Source of the DNA: Archivesica marissinica
Lineage: Eukaryota > Mollusca > Bivalvia > Venerida > Vesicomyidae
DNA length: 64,000 nucleotides
NCBI GenBank assembly: GCA_014843695.1
Contig: CM026400.1
Coordinates: 29,517,563-29,581,562 of the forward strand
Reading direction: 5' to 3'
Shown: in pieces, positions 22,690-33,963 of the stretch
Numbering within the stretch: the stretch's first letter is position 1
Layout of the letters: each line of letters begins with the position of its first letter
The notes under the pieces: generated by a model
What the model was told of the DNA's origin: nothing
Seen by the model: the letters and a program-made list of their open reading frames with translations, nothing else
Database searches by the model: none
Made by a program: the position numbers and the translations under genes

Positions 22690-22987
22690 ATGCGTCGCCT
22701 GACCTGGTTTTTCTAGATCGTGGTGTGCCCTGCCCTTTTTAGCCCCGCCCATTTTCCCAACCCTCTTGCCGATAAAAAAAATTAATTGTTTTTTTATTAT
22801 TATTATTATACGTCTCAACAGTGCGTTCGGCCAGGAAGACATATATAACTTGGAACCCGTCAGCAAAATTGTTTAGGCACTAACCACCGCTCGCAACTCA
22901 TTGCGGCTTAAAATGCACCATGCCCCTTTTCTGACCTACATTGTACCCTGCCCCCTTTTTCCCCACTCTAGAATAAACCGTACCAGT
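22690..22987 (-). mobile_element. M6 MITE-like element
   Basis: Left GGTTTTTCTAGATCGTGG and right CCACTCTAGAATAAACC are inverted ends. Internal blocks GCCCTGCCCTTTTTAGCCCC and AAAATGCACCATGCCCCTTT are shared with the other M6 copies. Confidence 0.72.
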
Positions 22988-23211
22988 GTGTTAGCTAAAA
23001 GAACAGCCTTTGTCTACAGTGTGTAAATAATATCAATATCTTGAATAGGAAACATGCATTGCAGAAACACAACAATATTTACTTGCAGAAAACAACTTTA
23101 GATCAATTCAACACTTTACTCACATAATCACCATACGACATAAAACACCTTATCACTTCCGACATATAGTCGCCATTCCACATGGGTATCTATTCCAGTA
23201 GATATTAATTT

Positions 23212-23498
23212 TTTTTTAACTTTAATTTATTTTACAAAGATATCGAAAAATTTAAACTTTATTTATTTTACAAAGATTGCGAAACAAGTTTTAACCAACT
23301 TATATTAATCACTCTCGTTGGTGCGGATGAAAGCGTAAATGTGGTCATTCGTGTGGGAGGAAACGCGAGTACCCAGAGAAAATCCACCTATCCGATCTGG
23401 CGACCACCGCCGTACAATCTCACATACTATCCCGGTCCGAGGATCGAACCCGGTTTGCACTGGTGAGAAGCGAGCGCGCTAATCACTGCGCTAATCGG
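23212..23498 (-). mobile_element. SINE-3, tRNA-headed retroposon
   Basis: Reverse copy. Head GATTAGCGCAGTGATTAGCG and B-box region GGTTCGATCCTCGG on its own strand. The body has GGGTACTCGCGTTTCCTCCC. The tail GTGATTAATATAAGTTGG is shared with SINE-2. Confidence 0.86.
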
Positions 23499-23810
23499 AT
23501 CGAGTATGCAGTACGTACAGCCTATTGCTTATCAGCAGCATGGAGATAAAATTAGTAATTAGCCTCTTGTGTTGTGGAGTAACGGGTTTAAGATCGTAGG
23601 AAAGGATCTATGTATACATTTTAATTATTTGGTCATTCTGACATTTTTTATTAATACAAATAGCAGTTTCTAAAATCATACAAAATAAGGAATAAGCTAT
23701 GAAAACTGACACCAAATAATGTGAGAACCGAAAGTTACCACCAAGAACAAACAGTTTAAACTAGATCATGCATCCACAGTAAGTTTTCACAACTTGGAAC
23801 ACTTTTTTTA

Positions 23811-24037
23811 ATACAAATTTATTTTAGCTCGGTTGCGAATCAAGTTCTTACAACTTATATTAATCACTCTCGAGACCTCATTCCTGATGGAATCCATCGC
23901 CATGAAGGAGAGCGATAAGACACTGGAATTTCAATGCCTTACCTAAGGGCACAATCGTAACGGCTACAACTAGGCACAAACTCCGGGTCTTTCACACCTG
24001 AAGCGAACACGCTACCACTGCACTATCATGACTTCCA
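23811..24037 (-). mobile_element. SINE-2, near full length
   Basis: Reverse copy with the head (GTCATGATAGTGCAGTGGTA on its strand), GTGCCCTTAGGTAAGGCATT and the tail GTGATTAATATAAGTTG. Confidence 0.87.
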
Positions 24038-24089
24038 CACTTGAGATGTTCTTGGAACACTTAAGCTGGGGCTTATTATTCAGCCTCAT

Positions 24090-24555
24090 GGAATCTCTCT
24101 GCAGCCAATCAGAGAGTATGACAGAGAACTGACTGTGCTCAATTTTAGCCAATGAGAGAGGCTAATACAGGAGAACTCAACTCAATGCTAACCAATCAGA
24201 CAGGCTGACTCTGAATACTCTGCTGTACCCAATCAAAGATACTAGTACTCAACAGTAACCAATCAGTGAGCCTGACACAGAGCAACAGTAACCAATCAGT
24301 GAGCCTGACACAGAGCAACAGTAACCAATCAGTGAGCCTGACACAGAGCAACAGTAACCAATCAGTGAGCCTGACCCAGAGAACTGTACTCAACTACAGC
24401 CAATCATAGGAGTTTAACATCGAGAAATGTACTCAACTGAAACTGATCTCAGAGAGGCAGACATGGTGACATGTAATCTGCTGTAACCAATCAGATAGCC
24501 TGACACTAAGAACTGCTTGCTGCTGGCTGCAGCCAATCAGCGAGTCTGACACAGA
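24090..24555 (+). repeat. degenerate 33-bp array rich in CCAATCA
   Basis: Units of about 33 bp (agcaacagtaaccaatcagt then gagcctgacacag) are nearly exact at 24243-24375 and diverged on both sides. About eleven CCAAT motifs, most of them CCAATCA (TGATTGG on the pbx strand), occur across the block. Confidence 0.9.
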
Positions 24556-25119
24556 GAAGCTATGAACTCACAACACAGATCCAAGCTTTGAAACTATGAA
24601 ATATTTGAATGATATTATTACAGCTATTATCCTGTATTTTGACAAACCCCTTGTGGATGTAGGATCTGGTTTAAACAGTACAGATTGCATGCATGGATGT
24701 CCACCCAACTTGGCAAACACCAGTAACAGACAAACAGGCTAGAAAGAACATTTTGTTTTTTGATCTTTTTTCTTCTTGTAAATTACATATTGTTTTTTAA
24801 CTTCACGATTTGATAACAAAATTCCACATCAGGGCGTCTACCTAAAATGGGTGCAGAGAATGGCGGACCCTTTCGAAATGACAAAATGTACTGCTTCATC
24901 CTGTAAGATATATCTTCCAAGCAGTTGGCGGTTTAACTCGTTTTATACAACTAACACATGCACCTAGAGCCAATAGGCTAACAAACTGTCACCTTGAACA
25001 CACAGTGTGCACTGCACATACATTGTTTTTTCATTTAATCTGAACCAGGGTGAAACACCGTTCTCTTTCGAAGACTGAAAATCAGTTATCTTTGGATATC
25101 GGCGCAACTCCCTTTTTTC
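24556..25119. other. intron 3 sequence without recognised features
   Basis: No exon or known repeat was recognised. Confidence 0.5.
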
Positions 25120-25365
25120 TTAACTCTTTCAGCGCCGAATAAATTCAGAGCATGTGCAAACAACATAGATCCAGATCAGCCGCGGCGTAACGCCGCGTCT
25201 GATCAGGATCTATGTTGTTTGCTATTCGGACAGGTGCTTTAGCTCCACTGTCTGAAGAGCAATCAGCATATAGCCTGATCAGACGGCATGTTCTGTTCTG
25301 TCCGATCGGGTTCTCTACTTTTTTACAAAGTCGCTTTTATGCGACATTGGCGGTGAAAGAGTTAA
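25120..25365 (+). mobile_element. TTAA-B MITE, full length
   Basis: Ends TTAACTCTTTCAGCGCCGAA and TTGGCGGTGAAAGAGTTAA. The first hairpin GCAAACAACATAGATCCAGA pairs with TCAGGATCTATGTTGTTTGC. The second hairpin is degraded. Confidence 0.9.
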
Positions 25366-25599
25366 TACAGAAACGCAACTGCACACACAAATCAAGCATG
25401 CATTGTTAACAGCTGATAGTAAAAGTATATATTTCTTATTTCAAAAATTTGCTCAGAAAAAACAAGCCATAAATCTTAAATTAGTTTTCATTCTTAAAGC
25501 AACCTTCCTGGAAATTTGTATACATGTACGTTTGTTGTGCATCCATTTGAATTAACAAGCTGAAATCCTGGTCCAAGCAAAGAGCGATCTCGTCCAGTC

Positions 25600-26160
25600 G
25601 CTAGGTCTTGCAGCTAGATTTTTGGAATTTTTCTGGGTTTAGGGCATTGCAGCCAGGTTTTTGGACTTGCAGCTTGGCTTAGGGTATTATAGCTTGGTAT
25701 GTGTACTTGCAGCTAGGTTTTTGGACTTGCAGCTAGGTGAATGGTCTTGCAGCCAGGTTTATTGACTTGCATCTGTGTTTATGGACTTGTTGCTATGTTT
25801 ATGGACTTGCAGCTGGGTTTAGGGATGTGTTACTAGTTTTATGTACATGTAGCTATATTTATTGACTTGCATCTGTGTTTATGGACTTGTCGCTATGTTT
25901 ATGGACTTGCAGCTGGGTTTAGGGATGTGTTACTAGTTTTATGTACATGTAGCTATGTTTATGGACTTGCAGCTATGTTTATGGACTTGCAGATATATTT
26001 ATGGACATGCAGCTGGGTTTATGGACTAGCAGCTGGTTAATGAACTTGCATTTGGGTCTAGGACTGCTTGGTTTAGGGACTTGAAACTGGGCCTGATAGT
26101 GCTGGGTTTATGGACTTGCAATTGGGCATAGGGACTGCAGGGTTTAGTGACTTGCAGCAA
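25600..26160 (+). repeat. degenerate about 20-bp minisatellite
   Basis: Many units like gacttgcagctgggtttatg with substitutions. A longer block with TTAGGGATGTGTTACTAG repeats at about 25819 and 25918. Confidence 0.9.
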
Positions 26161-26321
26161 AGTTTCAACACTCGTCATCAAATGGATACTCACAATTCTA
26201 TACATATTTCTGCAAGCGATGAAACAGAACATTTAAGAATTAAATATTACATACCAAAATGCTAATTAATTTCTTTTATGCTTTCCAATTTCTCATTGAT
26301 AGAAAACCCCATCTTCCACCG

Positions 26322-26614
26322 TTTTGAACCAGTGAAAGATGGCATTTTCTCTGTCACTGCTTGAGCAGTGAAAGATGGCATTTTCTCTGTCACTGCTTGA
26401 GCAGTGAAAGATGGCATTTTCTCTGTCACTGCTTGAGTTTCGTATTCGTTTTGAACCAGTGAAAGATGGCATTTTCTCTGTCACTGCTTGAGTTTCGTAT
26501 TCGTTTTGAACCAGTGAAAGATGGCATTTTCACTGTCACTGCTTGAGTTTCGTATTCGTTTTGAACCAGTGAAAGATGGCATTTTCTCTGTCACTGCTTG
26601 AGTTTCGTATTCCT
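26322..26614 (+). repeat. minisatellite with 41-bp and about 58-bp units
   Basis: GTGAAAGATGGCATTTTCTC with TGTCACTGCTTGAG recurs six times. Later units include TTTCGTATTCGTTTTGAACC and earlier ones lack it. Confidence 0.95.
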
Positions 26615-27215
26615 CCGCGGTTGGATGTACTTTTGTATTTTAGCTATTTACTGACAATCATGAACAGTTAATTATAACGTAACATATTCTAATGACTTTG
26701 TTTAGTCTGTAGTTCTTAATTTCGACAAACAGAAACTAACTTGAAAATTATACCGGAAGTATTTCTTATTACGGATGTTCACACTAACAGTAGTGGTTGT
26801 GTGGTTGTGTATTGTAGTGCAATGAGGCTCCCGACAGGGGCAGTTATAATGAATTAAATTTGATAACGACTATTATAGTAGCCAAAATCATTGGAAATCA
26901 TAAAAGAAAAGATACATGTGTTATCTATACTCTATATCTTGTTATAATTTTTGAAAGTACTTTGATAATATAAAAAATATAACATTTTCTTATGCACATA
27001 CTACTCTAATTCTGAATTAAGACATTTCACCCCAAAACACCGCATTACAAGCCAAAGTCACCAATCCTGTTTAAAAACGTCAAAATAACAAAATTGTTAG
27101 TATTTATACTCAAGTATTGTTGGATGACGCGATGTTAGTTTAGTACTTACCTTCTATCCAACTTCATTCCACGCCACTGCACCAAAATGTTAATAACGGC
27201 ACATTCACCGCAAAA
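26615..27215. other. intron 3 sequence without recognised features
   Basis: AT-rich. Nothing was identified. Confidence 0.5.
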
Positions 27216-27217
27216 CA

Positions 27218-27500
27218 GAATTCCTACACCGCTTAAAATATTAAAGTCCCCTATTGCAACACAGTACTGTTTTCACATAGCACATAAAATATTAAAGTCC
27301 CCTATTGCAAAACAGAATTCCTACACCGCTTAAAATATTAAAGTCCCCTATTGCAACACAGTACTGTTTTCACATAGCACATAAATATTAAAGTCCCCTA
27401 TCGCAACACAGTACTGTTTCACATAGCACATAAAATATTAAAGTCCCCTATCGCAACACAGTACTGTTTTCACATACCACATAAAATATTAAAGTCCCAT
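27218..27500 (+). repeat. 46-51-bp tandem repeat, about 5 units
   Basis: ATAAAATATTAAAGTCCCCT then ATTGCAACACAGTACTG recurs at 27241, 27292, 27338 and onward with variable unit length. Confidence 0.93.
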
Positions 27501-28295
27501 TGGCCAATCATTATCATACACCACCAAAAACATTACAACAACTCAAAATAGTATTCATATACAATTTTAAAGCCCCATGGAGTAAATTAATGTAACTGGT
27601 ATAAACATGTATATCTATTACATTATATTACATTTATTTCAAAATAATAATTTTAAGACATTACATTTATAAAAAAATCTCTCTTTTACATGAATCTCCC
27701 CACCAATAAATTATTATGAAAGCATACCTCTCTTAAGCCAAGTAACCATTTTCATGTTTATAGATAACAGCAGTTGTAAATTAACCCCTTGATGCATATG
27801 CAAAATACAGTGAGTGATATGCAGTGGTGATATGGATTATATCTCACTGATAAAACACTGTATTTCATCAATTAGCATAAAATAAATATATATATTTAAT
27901 ACAAATATCATTAATGAATTTACTTTTTTAATCAGCTTGCAAACAGTAGTATATAAAAGTACACATTTGGTGGCATGTATTTTACATTTTAGAACTTTAA
28001 TACATAGGACTGTAACATGTATGTTTTGCAATACAAGGATTTTAACTTTGTAAGTTTTGCAAAGCTTTTCTGTAAATCGATGCGAGTTGAACATTGTACA
28101 TTTTACATTTCGGGACTTTAACATTTAAGTTTTGTAAAAATATTACCATCTTCAATACACATATTACTTACCGGGCCTTTAAAATCCAGCTAATACCTGT
28201 ATGATGTACCTACCTACATGCAACTATTCGACAGAACTGTTTTATTTACATAAATGGATCTATTGCCCAGACCAGATTCTGTACGCAATCAAGTG
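27501..28295. other. intron 3 sequence without recognised features
   Basis: AT-rich intron approaching pbx exon 3 on its donor side. Nothing was identified. Confidence 0.5.
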
Positions 28296-28542
28296 TTAAC
28301 CCATTTCATTCTGGATATATTTAAAGAGTTTTGCAAACAACATAGATCCAGATCAGCCGCAGTGTGACGCTGCATGCTGATCAGGATCTATGTTGTTTGC
28401 TACATAGCCAAGCGTCTTAGCACGATCATCTGAATAGCAAACAGCATATAGCCTGATTAGACGGCACGTTCCGTGGCGGTTGATCTGGATCTATGTTCTT
28501 TACAAATACCGTTTGAACGGTATCCAGAATAAAATGGGTTAA
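28296..28542 (+). mobile_element. TTAA-B MITE, full length
   Basis: Ends TTAACCCATTTCATTCTGGATA and TATCCAGAATAAAATGGGTTAA in short form. Two hairpin modules are present. It ends 37 bp from pbx exon 3. Confidence 0.9.
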
Positions 28543-28578
28543 TGAAGAAAGACCCCATTACCAAACTATCAAACAAAC

Positions 28579-28823
28579 CTGTTCATATTTTTCCAACTCT
28601 GTGTGATAAATTTGTCGAATTTGTGCCAATTTAGCTCTGTAATCTGAATGCTCGATGGCGCTGTCGGGCTGCCCGCCTGACGCTGCCGCTGTTGCATTAG
28701 CTGCCGCCGAGGACCCGCCTCCCTTTTCTGGGCCTGCAACCCCTTCAGCAATCAACATGTTGTCAAGACGCATCAACTGTGGATCTGGTGGTTCCTCTTC
28801 TTGTGAATTTCTGATACTTAATA
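28579..28823 (-). CDS. pbx: pbx coding exon 3 (PBC linker and start of PBC-B)
   Basis: A 245-bp exon with two bases completing Val90, then 81 codons (residues 91-171). It begins [20 protein letters not shown], continues [16 protein letters not shown], then an Ala/Ser/Asn/Thr linker, then [20 protein letters not shown] and EKYEQ. The order matches PBX proteins: an acidic QEEEP block, the RLDNML motif, a poly-Ala/Gly linker and the start of PBC-B. The linker here is more mixed than the pure poly-Ala of vertebrate PBX1. The acceptor is tatttttcag and the donor is CAG then gtttgt. A TTAA-A MITE begins only 39 bp upstream of the acceptor in transcript sense (28862). Confidence 0.97.
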
Positions 28824-28861
28824 CTGAAAAATAAATTACACATCCAACTTCAAAATATTAC

Positions 28862-29102
28862 TTAACCCTTTCAACCCCACAGACCTCTAAATAGGCTTAC
28901 AAAAAGTGAAGATCCAGATGAGCCGGCTCGTGACGAGCCGTCTCATCAGGATCTGCACTTTTTGCCAGTGATATGACTATTTTTAGACATAATTACCCAT
29001 TTTGATAAATGAACTTGTCCAAATGTGATTTTCTGATTCATGTATTGGTTTATGAATATCATGGACCAGTCCATGTGAGTTACTTGGTGTTGAATGGGTT
29101 AA
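28862..29102 (+). mobile_element. TTAA-A MITE beside pbx exon 3
   Basis: TTAACCCTTTCAACCCCACA to TTGGTGTTGAATGGGTTAA. It lies in intron 2, 39 bp from the exon 3 acceptor. Flanks on both sides match those of the copy at 40967-41211, which is inverted. Confidence 0.92.
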
Positions 29103-29118
29103 ACTGTGGGAAGATAGG

Positions 29119-29373
29119 CAGGGTTCATTCTAGGCCAGAATTTTTGGGAGAAGTGAGAAAGCGCGTGATCGCTTCCTTAAATGGTGTTCTTTAATATACA
29201 GTACAACCATTAAATACAACATTTGAATAGAAGGAGTGCTTTATAATTGGCCAGTGTATCTTACTAAACAAAATTTTGTTTGAAAATCGTAAAAACCAAG
29301 TGGGCCCCAGAGGGCGAAGTCAGGGTCCCTAGGGCGACTATTTCGCCCACATCGCCCTCTAGAATGATCCCTG
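29119..29373 (+). mobile_element. CAGGG MITE
   Basis: Both ends intact (CAGGGTTCATTCTAGGCCAG and CTAGAATGATCCCTG). Confidence 0.88.
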
Positions 29374-29384
29374 CATTATGACCA

Positions 29385-29630
29385 TTAACCTTTTCAACCC
29401 CACAGACCTCTAAATAGGCTTATGAAAAGTGTAGATCCAGATGAGCCGGCTCGTAACGAGCCGTCTCATCAGGATCTGCACTTTTTTGCCAGTAATAATT
29501 ATTACTATTTTTAGATAAAATTACCCATTTTGATAAATTAACTGATCCAAATGTAATTTTGTTATTAATTTATTGGTCTAAAAATATCATGGACTAGTCC
29601 ATGTCAGTTACTTGGGGTTGAAAGGGTTAA
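29385..29630 (+). mobile_element. TTAA-A MITE
   Basis: TTAACCTTTTCAACCCCACA to GGGGTTGAAAGGGTTAA with the central hairpin intact. Confidence 0.92.
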
Positions 29631-29637
29631 ATACATG

Positions 29638-29812
29638 TGAATTGAAGAGTGCTTTACAATGGTCAGTGTACATGTATCTTATTGGACACAATTTTGTATT
29701 GAAATTTTAAAAAATTTAATCATCAATCAAAAACATTTTGAAAGAAGTTAGGCCCCCAAGAGGCAGTCACTAGGGTGACTACTTCGCCCAGGTCGCCCTC
29801 TATAATGAGCCC
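29638..29812 (+). mobile_element. CAGGG MITE, left end missing
   Basis: Interior GAGTGCTTTACAATGGTCAG and right-side CGCCCTCTATAATGAGCCC. Confidence 0.7.
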
Positions 29813-30050
29813 AGACATGTGGGTAATACGGTGACTCCAGCTATTATTGGTGAAGGAAGACCCTGGGTGTCCCTCCGAGCAGCTTTGCAGGCATGGACGG
29901 ACACCCGGGTATAACCACTGACCTACCTACCACAAGCCAGATGGACAGCTTAATCACATGAAAATAATTTTGACCATTCCAGTGGGATTGGAACGGTGAG
30001 GCGGCAGGGCAAGTGATTTGAAGTAAATGATATTAACCATTGCAGTTTTA
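29813..30050 (+). repeat. D4 dispersed repeat
   Basis: CTATTATTGGTGAAGGAAGA, CTACCTACCACAAGCCAGAT and GGCAAGTGATTTGAAGTAAA match the other D4 copies. Confidence 0.75.
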
Positions 30051-30257
30051 TCCCCACTTTTCTTGTTATTGGAGTTTTCGTTTATCGGAGATGTGTGGGG
30101 GCATGGAGATGTGTGTTTTATCAAAATAGTTAGTATTGTTAATCATCAAGACATATTGATTCCGTGGGAATATATATAGTTAGATCAAGACAATAAGTTC
30201 TTCCTGCGGAATCTGCTCCTACATCTTCCGACTCTAATCTTACTGCCAAAACCAACA

Positions 30258-30513
30258 TACCGATTAGCGCAGTGGTTAATGCGCTAGCTTCTCACCAATG
30301 CAACCCGGGTTAGATCCTCGGACTGGGAAGTATACGAGATGGTACGGTGGTCGCCAGATCGGACAGGTGGGATTTCTCCGGGTACTCCGGTTTCCTCCCA
30401 CACAAATGACCACATTTACGCTTTCATCCGCACCAACGAGAGTGATTAATATAAGTTGGTTAAAACTTGTTTCGCAATCTTTGCAAAATAAATAAAGTTT
30501 AAATTTTTCGATA
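30258..30513 (+). mobile_element. SINE-3, near full length
   Basis: Head CCGATTAGCGCAGTGGTTAA with GGGTTAGATCCTCGG. The body contains GGTACTCCGGTTTCCTCCCA. The tail is GTGATTAATATAAGTTGG then a poly-A-rich (AAATAAAG) end. A 3'-tail fragment follows at about 30548-30595. Confidence 0.9.
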
Positions 30514-30699
30514 TCTTTGTAAAATAAATTTAAGTTAAAAAAAACGCATCGAGAGTGATTAATATAAGCTTCGCACTCGTAAAATTAATAAAGTTTAAAT
30601 ATTAAAATCTTACTATGGTATGTCCTGCAGGGGGGAGGAAGGGGGTCGAATAATTATCTATTAAAGAATGCAGGTCGGAATGCTATTGCTAAAGAAGAA

Positions 30700-30818
30700 G
30701 TCTACTCTCTCCCGCGTGGTGATGGATTCCATCAGGAATTAGGTCTCGAGAATCATTAATTATAATATAAGTTGTAGGAACTTGTTTCGCAATCAAGCTA
30801 AAATAAATTTGTATAAAG
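30700..30818 (+). mobile_element. SINE-2 3' fragment
   Basis: GTGATGGATTCCATCAGGAA through GCAATCAAGCTAAAATAAA. The head is missing. Confidence 0.82.
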
Positions 30819-30929
30819 AATCCTATAAGAATGCGAGACATTATTGGTTTTTCTATTATAAAAAAATTGTATATTGGCCCTTTCAGTTGGAATTCTTCGT
30901 TATGATCCTGTTGTTGTATAACCAAGATG

Positions 30930-31120
30930 CAGGGTTCATTCTAGGTCAGAAGTGAGAAAGCGCGTGATCGCTTTCTTAAATGGTGTTCTTTAATATACTT
31001 CTACAAAATAGGGTTAAAATGCACAGTACAGTTTTTTTAGGGAGAAGTGGGCCCCAGAGGGCGAAGTCAGGGTCCCTAGGGCGACAATTTAACCCACATC
31101 GCCCTCTAGAATGATCCCCG
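30930..31120 (+). mobile_element. CAGGG MITE, short form, with 5-bp target duplication
   Basis: CAGGGTTCATTCTAGGTCAG to CTCTAGAATGATCCCCG. Both flanks read AGATG, an exact 5-bp direct repeat. It is internally deleted. Confidence 0.88.
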
Positions 31121-31221
31121 AGATGTTGTGGTAGGATAAATGTGATTTATTTTGTAATTGATTACAGAATTATACAGTAAAGTATCCACTGGATATGCTG
31201 TTTGGCTGGGGTTCTTCGGGG

Positions 31222-31470
31222 GTGTACCGTAACACCAACAGCGTATAGGTCATACATGTACAGACGACTCTCAACTATTATTGGTGGAGGGAGACCCTGG
31301 GTGCCCCTACGACCAGTATTTCAGGCACAGACGGGTAGAACCACCGACCTACCACAAGCCAGTTTGCTAACTGGAAAGGATTCAACACCCTCAGTGGGAT
31401 TCGAACCTGCAGCGGTGAGGGGCAAGTGATTTGCAGCAACGACCATAACAACTTGGCAACGGAGGCCCCT
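31222..31470 (+). repeat. D4 dispersed repeat
   Basis: CAACTATTATTGGTGGAGGG, ACCGACCTACCACAAGCCAG and GTGGGATTCGAACCTGCAGC. Confidence 0.77.
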
Positions 31471-31521
31471 TGAAAATGCTGTACGATATCTGTCGAGATT
31501 GAATAGTTTACAGCCTTTTAT

Positions 31522-31728
31522 CAAATGACCATTAAATACAATATTTGAACAGGTGTGCTTTAATAAAAAAAAAATACAATGACCAGTAAAAAAAATCTTA
31601 CTGGAGAATATTTTATCTGAAAATAGTAAAAACAAAAACAAATTATGGAGAAGTTGTGTCCCCAGTGGGCTAGGTCAGGGTCCCAAGGGCAACTACCTCG
31701 CCCATGTCGCCTTCTAGAATGCACCCTG
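31522..31728 (+). mobile_element. CAGGG MITE, left end missing
   Basis: GACCATTAAATACAATATTT then TCGCCCATGTCGCCTTCTAG ending AATGCACCCTG. Confidence 0.75.
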
Positions 31729-32300
31729 AAAGACGTATCAACCCAAGGTTTTTGAAAACTAGCAGAAAGCTTAATCAAACGCCAAAATAAACCCCCGGAA
31801 GTAACTGATCTTCGGTAAACGGTAACCCAAACATAGGGCTGTTGCTCGACGTACCAACCAACTCCCTAATAATATACAACTACAAGTACAAGCTAGTAGC
31901 CTCCAGTCTCAAAAATCCATCTACATTTATCAGCTTTTCCCCCCTTTTTTCGCTGGCTTCGAAAATATACAATATGGCAGATTTCGTGACAATTGTAATT
32001 CTGAGGGAATCAATTAAGATTCCCCAGCTGGTACCATAAAATACCTCCCAATATCTGCTCACAGATTCTCAAAGTGGAACTGTGACCTGCATGACGACAA
32101 AATTTCTCAGCATCTGGGGGAAAGTAAACTTATGAGGAGGGAACGCACAGATGTATCACCACAGCAGAGAACTAAAACTTAATCAATACGGCACACAGTT
32201 AGGCGCTCCGAAAAGAGACCCTCTTCGCAATCGATACAGGGAGACAAAAACTACTCTCAGTTTTTAATTACAAAGCAGACTCAAGAAATCAAGAAAGAAC
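31729..32300. other. intron 2 sequence without recognised features
   Basis: Unique-looking DNA. No exon or repeat family was recognised. Confidence 0.5.
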
Positions 32301-32893
32301 GAGTGAACTGGAATTGTAGAGCTGACACGTACCAGCATAGTGAACTGGAATTGTAGAGCTGACACGTACCAGCATAGGGAACTGGAATTGTAGAGCTGAC
32401 ACGTACCAGCATAGGGAACTGGAATTGTGGAGCTGACACGTACCAGCATAGGGAACTGGAATTGTACAGCTGACACGTACCAGCATAGGGAACTGGAATT
32501 GTACAGCTGACATGTACCAGCATAGGGAACTGGAATTGTGGAGCTGACATGTACCAGCATAGGGAACTGGAATTGTAGAGCTGACATGTACCAGCATAGG
32601 GAACTGGAATTGTGGAGCTGACACGTACCAGCATAGGGAACTGGAATTGTACAGCTGACACGTACCAGCATAGGGAACTGGAATTGTACAGCTGACATGT
32701 ACCAGCATAGGGAACTGGAATTGTGGAGCTGACATGTACCAGCATAGGGAACTGGAATTGTAGAGCTGACATGTACCAGCATAGGGAACTGGAATTGTGG
32801 AGCTGACACGTACCAGCATAGGGAACTGGAATTGTGGAGCTGACACGTACCAGCATAGGGAACTGGAATTGTAGAGATGACACGTACCAGCAT
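32301..32893 (+). repeat. 36-bp satellite, about 16 units
   Basis: The unit is ggaactggaattgtagagct then gacacgtaccagcata. Because 36 is a multiple of three, three minus-strand frames stay open for over 200 codons; none resembles a protein. Variants tagag/tggag/tacag and cacg/catg alternate, with a block at about 32454-32640 echoed at 32634-32820. Confidence 0.97.
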
Positions 32894-33004
32894 GTCGGAT
32901 AAATACACACCGCAGACCTATATTTAATGCAAACAATCTGTCACACATCCCCCCCCCCGAAGCTTTCTTCTTCTTCAAATGCACTCGCTTTGAAGGTGAT
33001 TGCT

Positions 33005-33775
33005 GGGATTGAGTTAGAGATATGAGATAAGCCTCCCTCTCCTAGCTATCTTCACTAGCTATCTAAAATCCCTGAATTAGAGATATGAGATAAGCCTCTA
33101 TCTTCACTAGCTATCTAAAATCCCTGAATTAGAGATATGAGATAAGCCTCTATCTTCACTAGCTATCTAAAATCCCTGAAATAGAGATATGAGATAAGCC
33201 TCTATCTTCACTAGCTATCTAAAATCCTTGAATTAGAGATATGAGATAAGCCTCTATCTTCACTAGCTATCTAAAATCCTTGAATTAGAGATATGAGATA
33301 AGCCTCTATCTTCACTAGCTATCTAAAATCCTTGAATTAGAGATATGAGATAAGCCTCTATCTTCACTAGCTATCTAAAATCCTTGAATTAGAGATATGA
33401 GATAAGCCTCTATCTTCACTAGCTATCTAAAATCCTTGAATTAGAGATATGAGATAAGCCTCTATCTTCACTAGCTATCTAAAATCCTTGAATTAGAGAT
33501 ATGAGATAAGCCTCTATCTTCACTAGCTATCTAAAATCCTTGAATTAGAGATATGAGATAAGCCTCTATCTTCACTAGCTATCTAAAATCCTTGAATTAG
33601 AGATATGAGATAAGCCTCTATCTTCACTAGCTATCTAAAATCCTTGAATTAGAGATATGAGATAAGCCTCTATCTTCACTAGCTATCTAAAATCCTTGAA
33701 TTAGAGATATGAGATAAGCCTCTATCTTCACTAGCTATCTAAAATCCTTGAATTAGATATATGAGCTAAGCCTCC
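33005..33775 (+). repeat. 52-bp satellite, about 15 units
   Basis: The unit is gagatatgagataagcctct then atcttcactagctatctaaa then atccttgaatta. The units are nearly identical, suggesting recent expansion. Confidence 0.97.
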
Positions 33776-33791
33776 CTAGAATAAGCCCTGA

Positions 33792-33926
33792 GCAATATTA
33801 CTATTTTTTGACAAAATTACCCATTTTGATAAATGAACTGGTCCAAGTGTAGTTTTCTTATTCATTTATTGGTCTAAAAATATCATGCACCAGTCCATGT
33901 CAGTTACTTGGTGTTGAATGGGTTAC
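33792..33926 (+). mobile_element. TTAA-A MITE, right half only
   Basis: From ATTACTATTTTTTGACAAAA to TTGGTGTTGAATGGGTTA. The hairpin half is missing, and the break lies against the 52-bp array. Confidence 0.87.
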
Positions 33927-33963
33927 GGATTTCCCACATAGAGACGTAGGCCTATACATGTAT

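Noticed and set aside
32301..32893. Three overlapping minus-strand frames over 200 codons
   Set aside because: The 36-bp period is a multiple of three, so all frames lacking a stop in one unit stay open; no protein family is recognisable.
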